Part shown: positions 37,536 to 46,511 of the stretch, piece by piece
Numbering within the stretch: the stretch's first letter is position 1
Layout of the letters: each line of letters opens with the position of its first letter
From: Mycobacterium lehmannii
GTDB taxonomy: Bacteria; Actinomycetota; Actinomycetes; Mycobacteriales; Mycobacteriaceae
Length of the DNA: 64,000 nt
Assembly: GCF_002245535.1 (NCBI RefSeq)
Contig: NZ_NKCN01000010.1
Location: 62,001-126,000, forward strand
Direction of reading: 5' to 3'
Translations under genes and position numbers: made by a program
Notes under the pieces: model-generated
What the model was told of the DNA's origin: nothing
What the model saw: only the letters and a program-made list of their open reading frames with translations
Database searches by the model: none

Positions 37536-38372
37536 CTAGAGGTCGGCGATTATCTGCTGGCGCTTCGCCGAGTACTCGTCCTCGGAGATCGACCCCATCG
37601 CGCGCAGCGTCTCCAGTTCCTGCAAGCGCTGCGCGGTCGACGGTTGAGGGGGCGCGGTGGAGGCCGTCGCGGACGGTGCGGCAGGAGGAGGCTGCGCTGC
37701 GGCGGCTCGCGCCTGGCGTGCGGCAGCCCGGCGCACCACTTCTTGAACCTGTTGGCGTGCAGTGGGATTCGATCGCAGATCGATCATGTTGTTAAGACCG
37801 ATGTTGTTGGCCTTGAGGATTTGCAGAATCTCCATCAGCGGCTCGGCTTGACCCGTCAGATCGTATGTCCGGTTGTCCTCGGCGATGGTGAAGGTGGCGG
37901 GCATCATCCCGCTGACCAAGCCGCTTCGCTCCCAATCGATCTGATACTCGCTCGTCATCGGGTCGACCAGCGCGACCAGTTTCCGGTTGGTGATCATCGG
38001 CAGCCTCGCGATCGAGGCGATCACCCGATCCTGGCTGGCGAACGGCACGATGCCGGGTCCGGCGATCTGTAGGTCCAGCTTCACCAACGGTTGTTCGTTG
38101 ATCCGCGTTCCGGTTTCGTGAATACCGGTGACTTGGGCGAGCGCCAGCACTCCCGTCTGCTCGAGTTCGGCGGTCCTGGCGGCCGATCGGGCTCCCCCCG
38201 CGGTGATCGCCAGCGCGATCAGCACGTCGGCGGCGGTGATCAGCAAGCCCGTCCAGAACATCCACTTCAGCATCGGGTCGCTGCCCGTGGCGAAGTAGAT
38301 CACCAGGAAGATCGGCCCGACGATCCCGCACAGCAGCACGAAGGCTTGGACCTTGATGTAACGCCACAACAT
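37536..38372 (-). CDS. Membrane protein with C-terminal SHOCT domain
   Basis: 278 residues. Two N-terminal transmembrane helices (FVLLCGIVGPIFLVIYFA and MFWTGLLITAADVLIALAI) precede a beta-rich domain (residues about 70-190), a Pro/Ala-rich linker, and a C-terminal SHOCT motif LQELETLRAMGSISEDEY. SHOCT segments are common in membrane or secreted proteins and may mediate oligomerisation. No enzymatic role can be assigned. Followed by REP-like copy B. Confidence 0.75.
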   Translation of the reverse strand: MLWRYIKVQAFVLLCGIVGPIFLVIYFATGSDPMLKWMFWTGLLITAADVLIALAITAGGARSAARTAELEQTGVLALAQVTGIHETGTRINEQPLVKLDLQIAGPGIVPFASQDRVIASIARLPMITNRKLVALVDPMTSEYQIDWERSGLVSGMMPATFTIAEDNRTYDLTGQAEPLMEILQILKANNIGLNNMIDLRSNPTARQQVQEVVRRAAARQARAAAAQPPPAAPSATASTAPPQPSTAQRLQELETLRAMGSISEDEYSAKRQQIIADL

Positions 38373-38452
38373 CGCCTGTCACACTCCCGTCGTCCGCGGC
38401 CTGCGTGTCAGATTAACGCCAATCGACCGCCTGGGAGCCGTATCGTCGGGCG

Positions 38453-39668
38453 ATGCCGTCGGGAGCAGAGACCCGGTCGAGGAGGACCCTGACGGCCGTC
38501 GCGATGGCACTGTTCGGTGTGCAGATCGACTACTTCGCGATGAATCTCGCCCTTCCCCGGATGGCCGACGAAGGCGCTGCTGACGGGCGTCGCGTTGTTC
38601 GGGGCGGCTTCGGTGGCCTGTGCGCTGGCGCCGTCTCTGGGCGTGCTGATTGCCTTCCAGGTGGCGCAAGGGATCGGCGCAGCCTTGATCTTCCCTGTGT
38701 CCGTCAGCGTGCTGACCAACGCCTACCAGAGCCGCAAGGCCAGCCACACGATCGGATTGGCTATGGCATAGCGGCTTTGGGGAACGCGGCAGGCCCACTC
38801 ATCGGCGGGCTGTTCACCGCTACCATCGGCTGGCGGTGGATCTTCTGGCTCAACCTGCCTCTGACCCTGGTGTCGCTCGCGAATCGACGTGTCCGGGCTG
38901 GCGCTCATCAGCACGGGAATCGGATTGTTCACCTTGACCTTTGAACGCGCGCCCGGCCGAGGGTGGGTCTCGGCGACGACGCTGATCGCGTTCTCCGGAT
39001 CACTGCTTGCGCTGGCCGCCTTCGTCGTCGTCGAAAACAGAGTCCGGTGGCCGCTGGTCGATCTGTCGCTGGTCCGCAACGCGAGATTCACGATTCTGGT
39101 GTTGGCCGCCGCGGTCGCCAACATCGTGTACGCGGTGACCATCTTCTTGTCCACGGTGTCCCTGCAGGACGTTCGTGGACTGAACCCGTTGACCGCCGGG
39201 CTGATTTTTTCTGGGCCCGGCGGCGGGCGCGGCCATCGGCGGTGTGCTGGCCGGCAGGCTCGCCACCCGTCGCGCACCGGTAGTGGTGATGGGTGCGACG
39301 GCGGTCGTCGCCGCCCTGAGCCTCTGCGCACTCGCCGGATCCCGCGGGTGGGCGCTCTATCTGCTCGCGCTCAGCGCGTGCGGTCTGACTCTCGGACTGG
39401 TCTATGCGTTCACGACGGTCGCGACGCAGGCGGTGGTGCGTCCCGAGCGGGCCGGAGAGGCGGCCGGGGTATCGCTGGCCGGAGATCGACCGTACTGGAA
39501 GTGTTGCAGCACAACGGAATACCAGCTGCGCGTGCGATCGACTCCATACTTGCCGCGCTCGGTGCGCTTCTCCTGGTTGCGGGTGCGATCGTGCTGTGGA
39601 CCGCCCGGCGAGCGGTTACTCGCTCGGCGCCGTCGCAGCCATCGGCGTCGCCGCGGCCAGCGGGATGA
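38453..39668 (+). pseudogene. Decayed MFS transporter gene
   Basis: The three frames together spell a DHA2-type exporter, but no single frame is intact. After LALPRMADE a segment of about 35 residues (helices 1-2 and motif A) is missing with a frame change. One base is lost in the GLAYGIAALGN region near 38762. A break occurs after NLPLTLVS (about 38880). An extra T in a T6 run (about 39210) shifts the frame, and a further deletion lies before VLEVLQHNGIPAARAIDSIL (about 39480). The end overlaps the cutinase gene by 53 bp. Confidence 0.85.
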
Positions 39669-40488
39669 CCGGGAGGGCCTCGGGCACATCAGGCGTAACG
39701 GGGCCGGGGCCGATGAGTTGATACAGCGGCTGAGTCCAGCGGTATCCACCGGAAGACTTCGTATAGCTGGTGTGGATCAGCGTCGCGACCTTCGACACTT
39801 CTTCGGCGTCGGGGTCATAGTCGCAGACGGCATCGCCGAGCTCACACACGCTGATCGTTCGGGCGCCGATGGCCGGCGGGAGCGGCTTGGGTGCGTGAGC
39901 CAGAATCGGCCAGTCCTGCGCGACTCCCTTGCCGGCGCCGGGGACGCTGCTAACCGAGCCGATGTTGATGGTCGGGTCGGCGGGCAGGCGGTCACCGTCG
40001 GCGATCAGCAACGCGGCCACCACGTTCGGGTTCGTCCCCGCGGCGTGCAGATTGCGGTGCACCACCATCGCCCCCTGCGAATAGCCGGCGAGCACCACCT
40101 TCGACTCCGGGCAACGCTGGGTGAACGCCGTGTACTGCGACTCGAGAGCAGCTGCGCCGGTGTCGACGCTGCCCATGAAGCCGAGCCACTCCCCGACGCC
40201 GCCGTCGTCATCGGGCACCGCGATCGCCGGGTATGCGACGGCCTCGGCCGTCATCGTCCGTCCGTCGGCGGTCACCAGCTGCTGCACGTCGAGGTAGGAC
40301 TGGTAGATGTCGTCGCCCATTCCGGCGTTCGAGCTCAGATCGCCGTCACGCTGTCCGGACCCCGCGGCGCCGAACCAGTGCACATCGGGGCAGTCGGGCG
40401 CGGCCTGAGCCGAAGCCGTGGAAATACCCGCGAATGCGGCGCCGGCGATCGCGGCGGCGCTGGCGAGCGTGGTGAGACGACCGAACAT
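39616..40488 (-). CDS. Secreted cutinase-family esterase
   Basis: The 290-residue product has a signal peptide (AAAIAGAAFAGISTASAQA) and a cutinase domain with the nucleophile elbow GYSQG and the C-terminal CELGDAVCDYD and THIS-equivalent IHTSY region supplying Asp and His. Cys residues at DCPDVHWFGAAGSG and QRCPESKV form the usual disulfide. Mycobacterial cutinase-like proteins hydrolyse esters or phospholipids outside the cell. A Pro/Ala-rich tail follows. It lies downstream of tuf beyond a terminator and a long inverted repeat. Confidence 0.9.
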   Translation of the reverse strand: MFGRLTTLASAAAIAGAAFAGISTASAQAAPDCPDVHWFGAAGSGQRDGDLSSNAGMGDDIYQSYLDVQQLVTADGRTMTAEAVAYPAIAVPDDDGGVGEWLGFMGSVDTGAAALESQYTAFTQRCPESKVVLAGYSQGAMVVHRNLHAAGTNPNVVAALLIADGDRLPADPTINIGSVSSVPGAGKGVAQDWPILAHAPKPLPPAIGARTISVCELGDAVCDYDPDAEEVSKVATLIHTSYTKSSGGYRWTQPLYQLIGPGPVTPDVPEALPVIPLAAATPMAATAPSE

Positions 40489-40567
40489 GAACCCTTACCC
40501 TTCTTCGCCCCGACCAGGGCATACGCGAAATACATCGTCGAGGCGTCCGCGTGCGTTACTGCCCACA

Positions 40568-40632
40568 TTCGCGAGACGTACACCAGGGTCGCGATCGTCG
40601 AAGAATCGCAGCCCCCTTGTACGTCTCGCGAA
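40568..40632. repeat. Long inverted repeat downstream of tuf
   Basis: Perfect 15-bp arms TTCGCGAGACGTACA (40568-40582) and TGTACGTCTCGCGAA (40618-40632) flank 35 bp that can fold further (GCGAT/ATCGC). It differs in sequence from REP-like copies A-C but has the same build and location, just beyond a gene end. It may be a second family of intergenic repeat or a backup terminator. Confidence 0.65.
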
Positions 40633-40644
40633 GCACACAAACGA

Positions 40645-40677
40645 AAGCGGCGCCCACCGGATAGGTGAGCGCCGCTT
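40645..40677 (-). terminator. Terminator of the str operon after tuf
   Basis: AAGCGGCGC (40645-40653) and GCGCCGCTT (40669-40677) form a 9-bp GC-rich stem extended by CACC/GGTG, 15 bp after the tuf stop codon. On the transcript a short mixed T stretch follows. The position and stem strength support termination, though there is no long T run. Confidence 0.7.
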
Positions 40678-40692
40678 CGCGACAGAACTAGA

Positions 40693-41883
40693 TCACTTGA
40701 CGATCTTGGTGACCCGGCCGGCGCCGACGGTGCGGCCACCCTCGCGGATGGCGAACCGCAGGCCCTCGTCCATCGCGACGGGCTGGATCAGCTTGACGGA
40801 GATGTCGGTGTTGTCACCGGGCATCACCATCTCGGTGCCCTCCGGCAGCGTCACGACGCCGGTCACGTCCGTGGTGCGGAAGTAGAACTGCGGACGGTAG
40901 TTGTTGAAGAACGGCGTGTGCCGGCCGCCCTCGTCCTTGGACAGGATGTAGACCTGGCCCTCGAACTCGGTGTGCGGCGTGGTGGTGCCGGGCTTCACGA
41001 CGACCTGACCGCGCTCGACGTCCTCACGCTTGATGCCGCGCAGCAGCAGACCGACGTTGTCGCCGGCCTGGCCCTGGTCGAGCAGCTTGCGGAACATCTC
41101 GACACCGGTGACCGTGGTCTTGGTGGTGTCGGGGCGGATGCCGACGATCTCGACTTCCTCGTTCACGTTGATCACGCCACGCTCGACGCGACCGGTGACC
41201 ACGGTGCCGCGGCCGGTGATGGTGAAGACGTCCTCGACGGGCATTAGGAACGGCTTGTCGGTCTCGCGGACGGGGTCCGGGATCGACTCGTCGACGGCCT
41301 CCATGAGCTCCTCGACCGACTTGACCCACTTCTCGTCGCCCTCGAGCGCCTTGAGCGCCGACACGCGGATGACCGGAGCCTCCTCGTCGAAGTCCTGGGC
41401 GGCCAGCAGTTCGCGGACCTCCATCTCGACGAGCTCAATGAGCTCCTCGTCGTCGACCGCGTCAGCCTTGTTCAACGCGACCAGGATGTAGGGCACGCCG
41501 ACCTGACGGGCGAGCAGCACGTGCTCACGCGTCTGCGGCATCGGGCCGTCGGTCGCCGCGACCACCAGGATCGCGCCGTCCATCTGGGCGGCACCGGTGA
41601 TCATGTTCTTGATGTAGTCGGCGTGACCGGGGGCATCGACGTGCGCGTAGTGGCGCTTGTCGGTCTGGTACTCCACGTGGGAGATGTTGATCGTGATGCC
41701 GCGCTGACGCTCCTCAGGCGCATTGTCGATCTGGTCGAATGCGCGCGACTCGTTCAACTCCGGGAACTTGTCGTGCAGCACCTTGGTGATTGCTGCGGTC
41801 AGCGTCGTCTTGCCGTGGTCAACGTGACCAATGGTCCCGATGTTGACGTGCGGCTTCGTCCGCTCGAACTTCGCCTTCGCCAC
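40693..41883 (-). CDS. tuf: Elongation factor Tu
   Basis: The GTPase that brings aminoacyl-tRNA to the ribosome. The 396-residue product has the P-loop GHVDHGKTT, the RGITI switch, DAPGHADY and NKAD, and the usual three domains. It starts with GTG (41883) preceded by AGGAGG 8 nt away. It is the last gene of rpsL-rpsG-fusA-tuf, followed by a terminator. About 160 bp separate it from fusA, a space that holds a duplicated fusA tail. Confidence 0.98.
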   Translation of the reverse strand: MAKAKFERTKPHVNIGTIGHVDHGKTTLTAAITKVLHDKFPELNESRAFDQIDNAPEERQRGITINISHVEYQTDKRHYAHVDAPGHADYIKNMITGAAQMDGAILVVAATDGPMPQTREHVLLARQVGVPYILVALNKADAVDDEELIELVEMEVRELLAAQDFDEEAPVIRVSALKALEGDEKWVKSVEELMEAVDESIPDPVRETDKPFLMPVEDVFTITGRGTVVTGRVERGVINVNEEVEIVGIRPDTTKTTVTGVEMFRKLLDQGQAGDNVGLLLRGIKREDVERGQVVVKPGTTTPHTEFEGQVYILSKDEGGRHTPFFNNYRPQFYFRTTDVTGVVTLPEGTEMVMPGDNTDISVKLIQPVAMDEGLRFAIREGGRTVGAGRVTKIVK

Positions 41884-41967
41884 TGTGTGGTCCTCCTGGA
41901 CTGTTAGTGCTTGTCTAAAGCAGTGTTGATCTTTGCAGTTGTTTCTCGCCGCGAACCAACCGGGGTT

Positions 41968-42073
41968 ACTGCCCCGTCGCCTTCGCGATGATCGATTGCT
42001 CGACTCCGAGCCAGCTCCGGGCCTCGGGCTGGCGCCCTCGTGTCCTCACTGCCCCGTCGCCTTCGCGATGATC
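41968..42073. repeat. 26-bp direct repeat of the fusA 3' end
   Basis: Positions 42048-42073, the last codons of fusA (IIAKATGQ), are repeated exactly at 41968-41993, 80 bp downstream. The repeat stops exactly before the stop codon's last base: the gene copy reads TGA while the spare copy reads TAA. It sits in the fusA-tuf spacer. It could be a scar of partial duplication or of an inserted and lost element. Confidence 0.8.
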
Positions 42074-44151
42074 TCCTTCGACACGGCCGCCGGAACTTCG
42101 GCGTACGAGTCGAACACCATGGAGTAGTTAGCCCGGCCCTGGGTCTTCGACCGAAGGTCGCCGACGTAGCCGAACATCTCCGACAGCGGTACCAACGCCT
42201 TGACGACGCGGGCACCCGATCGCTCCTCCATGGCCTGGATCTGACCACGGCGGGAGTTCAGGTCACCGATCACTTCACCCATGTAGTCCTCGGGTGTGGT
42301 CACTTCGACCGCCATGATCGGCTCGAGGATCACCGGCTGCGCAGCCTGTGCCGCTTTCTTCAGCACCTGCGAACCTGCGACCTTGAAGGCCATTTCCGAC
42401 GAGTCCACCTCGTGGTAGGCGCCGTCGAGCAGCGTGACCTTGAGGTTGACCAGCGGGTAGCCGGCCAGCACGCCGTACTGCATGGCGTCCTGTGCGCCGG
42501 CGTCGACCGACGGGATGTACTCGCGCGGGATACGGCCGCCGGTGACCTTGTTCTCGAACTCGTAGGTCGCCCCGTCCTCGCCGGTGAACGGCTCGAGGTC
42601 GATGATGACCTTGGCGAACTGGCCCGAACCACCCGTCTGCTTCTTGTGGGTGAACTCGACCTTCTCGACCTTGCGCTTGATGGTCTCGCGGTAGGCCACC
42701 TGCGGCTTGCCCACATTGGCCTCGACCTTGAACTCGCGCTTCATCCGGTCGACGAGGATGTCGAGGTGAAGCTCGCCCATCCCGCCGATGACGGTCTGGC
42801 CGGTCTCCTGGTCCAGGTGGACCTTGAACGTCGGGTCCTCTTCGGCCAGCTTCTGGATCGCCGTACCGAGCTTCTCCTGATCGCTCTTGGTCTTGGGCTC
42901 GATGGCCACCTCGATGACCGGGTCCGGGAACGTCATCGACTCGAGCACGATCTGCTCGTTGGCGTCCGACAGCGTGTCACCGGTGGTGGTGTCCTTGAGA
43001 CCGATCACCGCGTAGATGTGCCCCGCGGAAGCCCGCTCGACCGGGTTCTCCTTGTTGGCGTGCATCTGGAACAGCTTGCCCAGCCGCTCCTTCTTGCCCT
43101 TGGTGGAGTTGATGACCTGCGAACCGGACTCGACGGTGCCGGAGTAGACGCGAACGTAGGTCAGCTTGCCGAAGAACGGGTGCACCGCGATCTTGAACGC
43201 GAGCGCCGAGAACGGCTCGTCGGTCGACGGCTTGCGGCTGATGGCCTCGTCCTCTTTGCCGGGCACGTGACCCTGCACGGACTCGACGTCCAGCGGCGAC
43301 GGCAGGTAGTCGATGACCGCGTCGAGCATGGGCTGCACGCCCTTGTTCTTGAACGCGCTGCCGCACAGCACCGGGTACAGCTCCGAGTTGACGGTCAGCT
43401 TGCGGATCGCGGCCTTGATCTCGTCGACCGAGATCTCCTCGCCGCCGACGTACTTGTCCAGCAGCTCCTCGTCGGTCTCGGCGACCGCCTCGAGCAGCTT
43501 GGTGCGGTACTCCTCGGCCTTCTCGGCCAGGTCGGCGGGGATGTCCTCGACCTCGTACTTCTCACCGAGGGCGGTCTCGCCGCGCCACACCTTGGCGCGC
43601 ATCTCGACCAGGTCGACCACGCCGATGAAGTCGTTCTCCGCGCCGATCGGCAGCTGAATCACCAGCGGCGTGGCGCCGAGGCGCTCCTCGATGGTGCGCA
43701 CGGTGAAGTAGAAGTCCGCGCCCAGCTTGTCCATCTTGTTGACGAAGCAGATGCGCGGCACGTCGTACTTGTCGGCCTGGCGCCACACCTGCTCGGACTG
43801 CGGTTCCACACCTTCTTTACCGTCGAACACCGCGACGGCGCCGTCGAGCACACGCAGGCTGCGCTCCACCTCGACGGTGAAGTCGACGTGGCCCGGGGTG
43901 TCGATGATGTTGATCTGGTTGTCATTCCAGAAACAGGTGACAGCCGCGGAGGTGATGGTAATACCGCGCTCCTGCTCCTGCTCCATCCAGTCGGTGGTCG
44001 AAGCGCCGTCGTGCGTCTCACCGATCTTGTAGTTGACACCGGTGTAGTACAGGATGCGTTCGGTCGTCGTGGTCTTACCGGCATCGATGTGCGCCATGAT
44101 GCCGATGTTGCGGACCTTGTTCAGGTCGGTAAGCACGTCCTTCTGTGCCAC
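42046..44151 (-). CDS. fusA: Elongation factor G
   Basis: The translocase GTPase. The full-length 701-residue product has [15 protein letters not shown], the RGITITSAA switch, DTPGHVDF and [10 protein letters not shown], and domains II-V. The start is GTG (44151). It follows rpsG by about 90 bp. The last 26 bp of the coding region recur 80 bp downstream. Confidence 0.98.
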   Translation of the reverse strand: MAQKDVLTDLNKVRNIGIMAHIDAGKTTTTERILYYTGVNYKIGETHDGASTTDWMEQEQERGITITSAAVTCFWNDNQINIIDTPGHVDFTVEVERSLRVLDGAVAVFDGKEGVEPQSEQVWRQADKYDVPRICFVNKMDKLGADFYFTVRTIEERLGATPLVIQLPIGAENDFIGVVDLVEMRAKVWRGETALGEKYEVEDIPADLAEKAEEYRTKLLEAVAETDEELLDKYVGGEEISVDEIKAAIRKLTVNSELYPVLCGSAFKNKGVQPMLDAVIDYLPSPLDVESVQGHVPGKEDEAISRKPSTDEPFSALAFKIAVHPFFGKLTYVRVYSGTVESGSQVINSTKGKKERLGKLFQMHANKENPVERASAGHIYAVIGLKDTTTGDTLSDANEQIVLESMTFPDPVIEVAIEPKTKSDQEKLGTAIQKLAEEDPTFKVHLDQETGQTVIGGMGELHLDILVDRMKREFKVEANVGKPQVAYRETIKRKVEKVEFTHKKQTGGSGQFAKVIIDLEPFTGEDGATYEFENKVTGGRIPREYIPSVDAGAQDAMQYGVLAGYPLVNLKVTLLDGAYHEVDSSEMAFKVAGSQVLKKAAQAAQPVILEPIMAVEVTTPEDYMGEVIGDLNSRRGQIQAMEERSGARVVKALVPLSEMFGYVGDLRSKTQGRANYSMVFDSYAEVPAAVSKEIIAKATGQ

Positions 44152-44238
44152 AGCATTCCCTTCGGGAAGTAAACGGTCTAAAGGCTGGTCTGGATCGCCG
44201 TGCTCGCTACGCTCGCGCGCCGAAGCGAGCTTCGACGC

Positions 44239-44709
44239 TCACCAGCGGTAGTGCGCGAACGCGCGGTTTGCCTCGGCCATCTTGTGGGTGTCCTCACGCC
44301 GCTTGACGGCGGCACCCAGACCATTGCTGGCGTCGAGGATCTCGTTCGCCAGGCGCTCGATCATCGTCTTCTCGCGACGGGCCTTGGAGAAGCTGACCAG
44401 CCAACGAAGTGCCAGCGTGACCGAGCGATCCGGACGCACCTCCACGGGAACCTGGTAGGTGGCGCCACCGACGCGACGGCTGCGAACCTCGAGTGCCGGC
44501 TTGACGTTGTCCAGAGCGCGCTTGAGGGTGACCACCGGATCGGTGCCGGTCTTGTCGCGGGCCTGTTCGAGCGCACCATAAACAATGCGCTCGGCCAACG
44601 ATTTCTTCCCGTCCATCAGAACCTTGTTGACCAGCTGAGTCACCAGCTGCGACCCGTACACCGGGTCGTTGACCAACGGACGCTTGGGCGCCGGTCCCTT
44701 GCGCGGCAT
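44239..44709 (-). CDS. rpsG: 30S ribosomal protein S7
   Basis: S7 nucleates the 30S head and contacts the E-site. The 156-residue protein begins [20 protein letters not shown] and has [15 protein letters not shown] [15 protein letters not shown] and [10 protein letters not shown] at the end. ATG at 44709 shares one base with the rpsL stop (TGATG), so the two are translationally coupled. Confidence 0.97.
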   Translation of the reverse strand: MPRKGPAPKRPLVNDPVYGSQLVTQLVNKVLMDGKKSLAERIVYGALEQARDKTGTDPVVTLKRALDNVKPALEVRSRRVGGATYQVPVEVRPDRSVTLALRWLVSFSKARREKTMIERLANEILDASNGLGAAVKRREDTHKMAEANRAFAHYRW

Positions 44710-45083
44710 CAGCTCTTCTCCTTCTTGGCGCCGTAGCGGCTCCGCGCCTGCTTGCGGTTTTTCACGCCCTGGGTGTCCAGAGAGCCGCGGATGATCTTGT
44801 AGCGCACACCGGGCAGGTCCTTCACACGGCCGCCGCGCACCAACACCATCGAGTGCTCCTGCAGGTTGTGGCCCTCGCCCGGGATGTAGGCCGTGACCTC
44901 GACCGCGCTGGTCAGCTTGACGCGCGCGACCTTCCGAAGCGCCGAGTTCGGCTTCTTCGGGGTGGTCGTGTACACGCGGGTGCACACTCCGCGGCGCTGC
45001 GGGCTGCCCTTGAGGGCCGCGGTCTTCGCCTTGGCGGGCTTGTCGTGGCGACCCTTGCGGACCAGCTGCTGGATGGTTGGCAT
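44709..45083 (-). CDS. rpsL: 30S ribosomal protein S12
   Basis: S12 controls decoding accuracy and is the streptomycin target protein. The 124-residue sequence is full length. Lys43 (TTPKKPNSA) and Lys88 ([10 protein letters not shown]) are both unchanged, so no classic resistance change is present. First gene of the str operon, with a leader of about 235 nt. Confidence 0.98.
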   Translation of the reverse strand: MPTIQQLVRKGRHDKPAKAKTAALKGSPQRRGVCTRVYTTTPKKPNSALRKVARVKLTSAVEVTAYIPGEGHNLQEHSMVLVRGGRVKDLPGVRYKIIRGSLDTQGVKNRKQARSRYGAKKEKS

Positions 45084-45352
45084 CTACCGGCTTTCTGTGT
45101 TGCTGCTTCTTAAGTTCTGGTCAAGTCTGTGTACTGCGCTTTTACCCCGGGCACGTACCCCGCGACCGGGTGTGTCGCACGCGCCCGCCCGAAACAATTC
45201 GAAGCATTGCCTCAATTCTCGGAGCATGGCGACATGCGAATTGGCCCGGCGTGCAGGCACGCTTAGCAGGTCCTTTTCGTACACGGCCCCGCGAAGCGCC
45301 TTATCTGCCAGGCACGATCGTCCACAATACCAGGACAGGGGCAGCGCTCCAA
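45084..45352 (-). promoter_or_regulatory. str operon promoter and long leader
   Basis: TTGGAG (45347-45352) and TATTGT (45324-45329) are 17 bp apart on the minus strand, giving a start near 45317 and a leader of about 233 nt. 45158-45178 matches the rpsJ leader at 19 of 21 bases; here GCGAC and GTCGC can pair as a small hairpin. Another CATAAT box at about 45362-45367 lies within TAGGGCATAAT, which resembles TAGGGCATACT in the rpsJ promoter. The region to 45416 holds no gene. Confidence 0.55.
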
Positions 45353-45416
45353 ACCCGTCGATTATGCCCTAACCGCAGGTCAGAAGACCTTCTCCGGAGG
45401 CCTGTGGCGTATGTGG

Positions 45417-46004
45417 CTAACGACGCTCCATCCCGGAGGCCAACCGCATCACCATATCGCTGTACACCGCGTCGGTGTCGATACCGTCCATCGCCCCGGT
45501 CATCTCCAGCAGGACGAAACCGTGCATCGCCGACCAGAATTCCAACGCCGCATAGAACGCGTTCTCACCCTCGAGACCATAGGAGCCCAGGACCGCAATG
45601 ACGGGCGCGGCGGCCGCCCGGGTGGCTTCGGTGAACTCCGGGTCGTCGCCGCCGAGCGGCATCCTGGTGAAGGCCGAATACCGTCCCGGATGGTGATGCG
45701 CATAGCTGCGGTAAGCACTGGCCATCGCGGTCACCGCATCGTCGCGGGTGCGGCCCTCCGCGACGTTGGTGAGCATGCCGATGAGATCGCCGACGACGCG
45801 CATCCGCACTGTTCTGCGCAGGTCCTCGAGGCTGTTGACATGGTTGTAGAGCGACGGGCCCTTGGTGCCGAGCTGGGTGGCGAGCGCGTTGATGGTCAGC
45901 GCATCCCAGCCTTCGCGATCCAGAAAGGTCAGCGCGGCGCTGACGATCGTCTCGCGACTGAGCCGGGGGGCCTTCCTGGTCGACGTGCTCGGGGGCTGTG
46001 CCAT
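45417..46004 (-). CDS. TetR family regulator upstream of rpsL
   Basis: 195 residues. The HTH segment TINALATQLGTKGPSLYNHV (about residues 30-50) is followed by a C-terminal domain with YRSYAHHHPGRYSAFTRMPLG, as in the TetR_C_33/WHG-like group. ATG at 46004 (MAQPPSTST) is preceded by AGGGGGCGAGG; a longer frame to 46172 overlaps the satellite end. It has the position of Rv0681, immediately before rpsL. The direct repeat bounding the satellite element is 54 bp upstream, so its promoter now lies in or next to foreign DNA. Confidence 0.87.
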   Translation of the reverse strand: MAQPPSTSTRKAPRLSRETIVSAALTFLDREGWDALTINALATQLGTKGPSLYNHVNSLEDLRRTVRMRVVGDLIGMLTNVAEGRTRDDAVTAMASAYRSYAHHHPGRYSAFTRMPLGGDDPEFTEATRAAAAPVIAVLGSYGLEGENAFYAALEFWSAMHGFVLLEMTGAMDGIDTDAVYSDMVMRLASGMERR

Positions 46005-46057
46005 GCGCGCCTCGCCCCCTACCGTGTGGTCTGTCCTGGTTGATACCCGGAGAAAAC

Positions 46058-46068
46058 TAACACCTCTA
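46058..46068. repeat. Candidate attL core
   Basis: TAACACCTCTA is identical to 53526-53536 and lies between the host TetR start and the first element gene. An 11-bp core is short, and part of it could be a TetR operator (CTAACACCTCTAAC), so the assignment rests on its position at the element edge. Confidence 0.5.
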
Positions 46069-46171
46069 ACCGGAATGGCAGCGCTGTGCCCGTCAGGACT
46101 AATCAAAGGTCGCCGACCAGCGTTATGCCGCTCATTATCCGACATCCCGCAAACCGAAAGGACCTCCCGCA

Positions 46172-46462
46172 ATGACCTGGAACGGACCCGCCGCAGCGCC
46201 CGCCCACCACGACTGGACCAAAGATGGCAGTTGGGTGTTCACCACCCACGGCCCCGACTGCGTCCATCTCTGGGCGCAGAGCAGCGCCCTTGAAGCGCCG
46301 CAGATGATCGGCACGCGCACCGCCGCGGGCGCGATCAGTCTGGCGCTGGGCCTACTGCGGGCCGCCGCCGAATACGAAGCCCTCGACGCTGCGATCGTCG
46401 GTGACGCCGCGCGCCTGATCGCCGAAATGGAGGCCCGACTCGCCGAAGGTGACGACGATTGA
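46172..46462 (+). CDS. Hypothetical protein at the left end of the element
   Basis: 96 residues, not recognised. The N-terminal half is Trp/His-rich (MTWNGPAAAPAHHDWTKDGSW) and contains TTHGPDCVHLWAQSS; the second half is an Ala/Leu-rich helix ending in acidic residues. AAAGGA lies about 10 nt before the ATG. It is the only element gene on the plus strand and converges on the capsid gene with a hairpin between. It could instead be an unrelated host gene if the left boundary is misplaced. Confidence 0.6.
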   Translation: MTWNGPAAAPAHHDWTKDGSWVFTTHGPDCVHLWAQSSALEAPQMIGTRTAAGAISLALGLLRAAAEYEALDAAIVGDAARLIAEMEARLAEGDDD

Positions 46463-46466
46463 ACTG

Positions 46467-46496
46467 CTGACCCCTCCCCGGCCGGAGAGGGGTCAG
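46467..46496. terminator. Hairpin between the 96-residue ORF and the capsid gene
   Basis: CTGACCCCTC (46467-46476) and GAGGGGTCAG (46487-46496) form a perfect 10-bp stem around CCCGGCCGGA between two converging genes. A bidirectional terminator is likely even though no T run follows. Confidence 0.6.
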
Positions 46497-46511
46497 GTGC
46501 GCAGACGGGGG

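Noticed and set aside
39244..40668. 474-residue plus-strand frame over the cutinase gene
   Set aside because: It begins in the decayed MFS gene and continues as a shadow of the cutinase; the latter has a signal peptide and catalytic motifs.
44709..45083. Streptomycin-resistance allele of rpsL
   Set aside because: Lys43 and Lys88 are both wild type.
46058..46068. Direct repeat as two TetR operators rather than att sites
   Set aside because: Possible for the left copy, but the right copy is 7.5 kb away beside the integrase and no TetR gene; the att explanation fits better, with reduced confidence.
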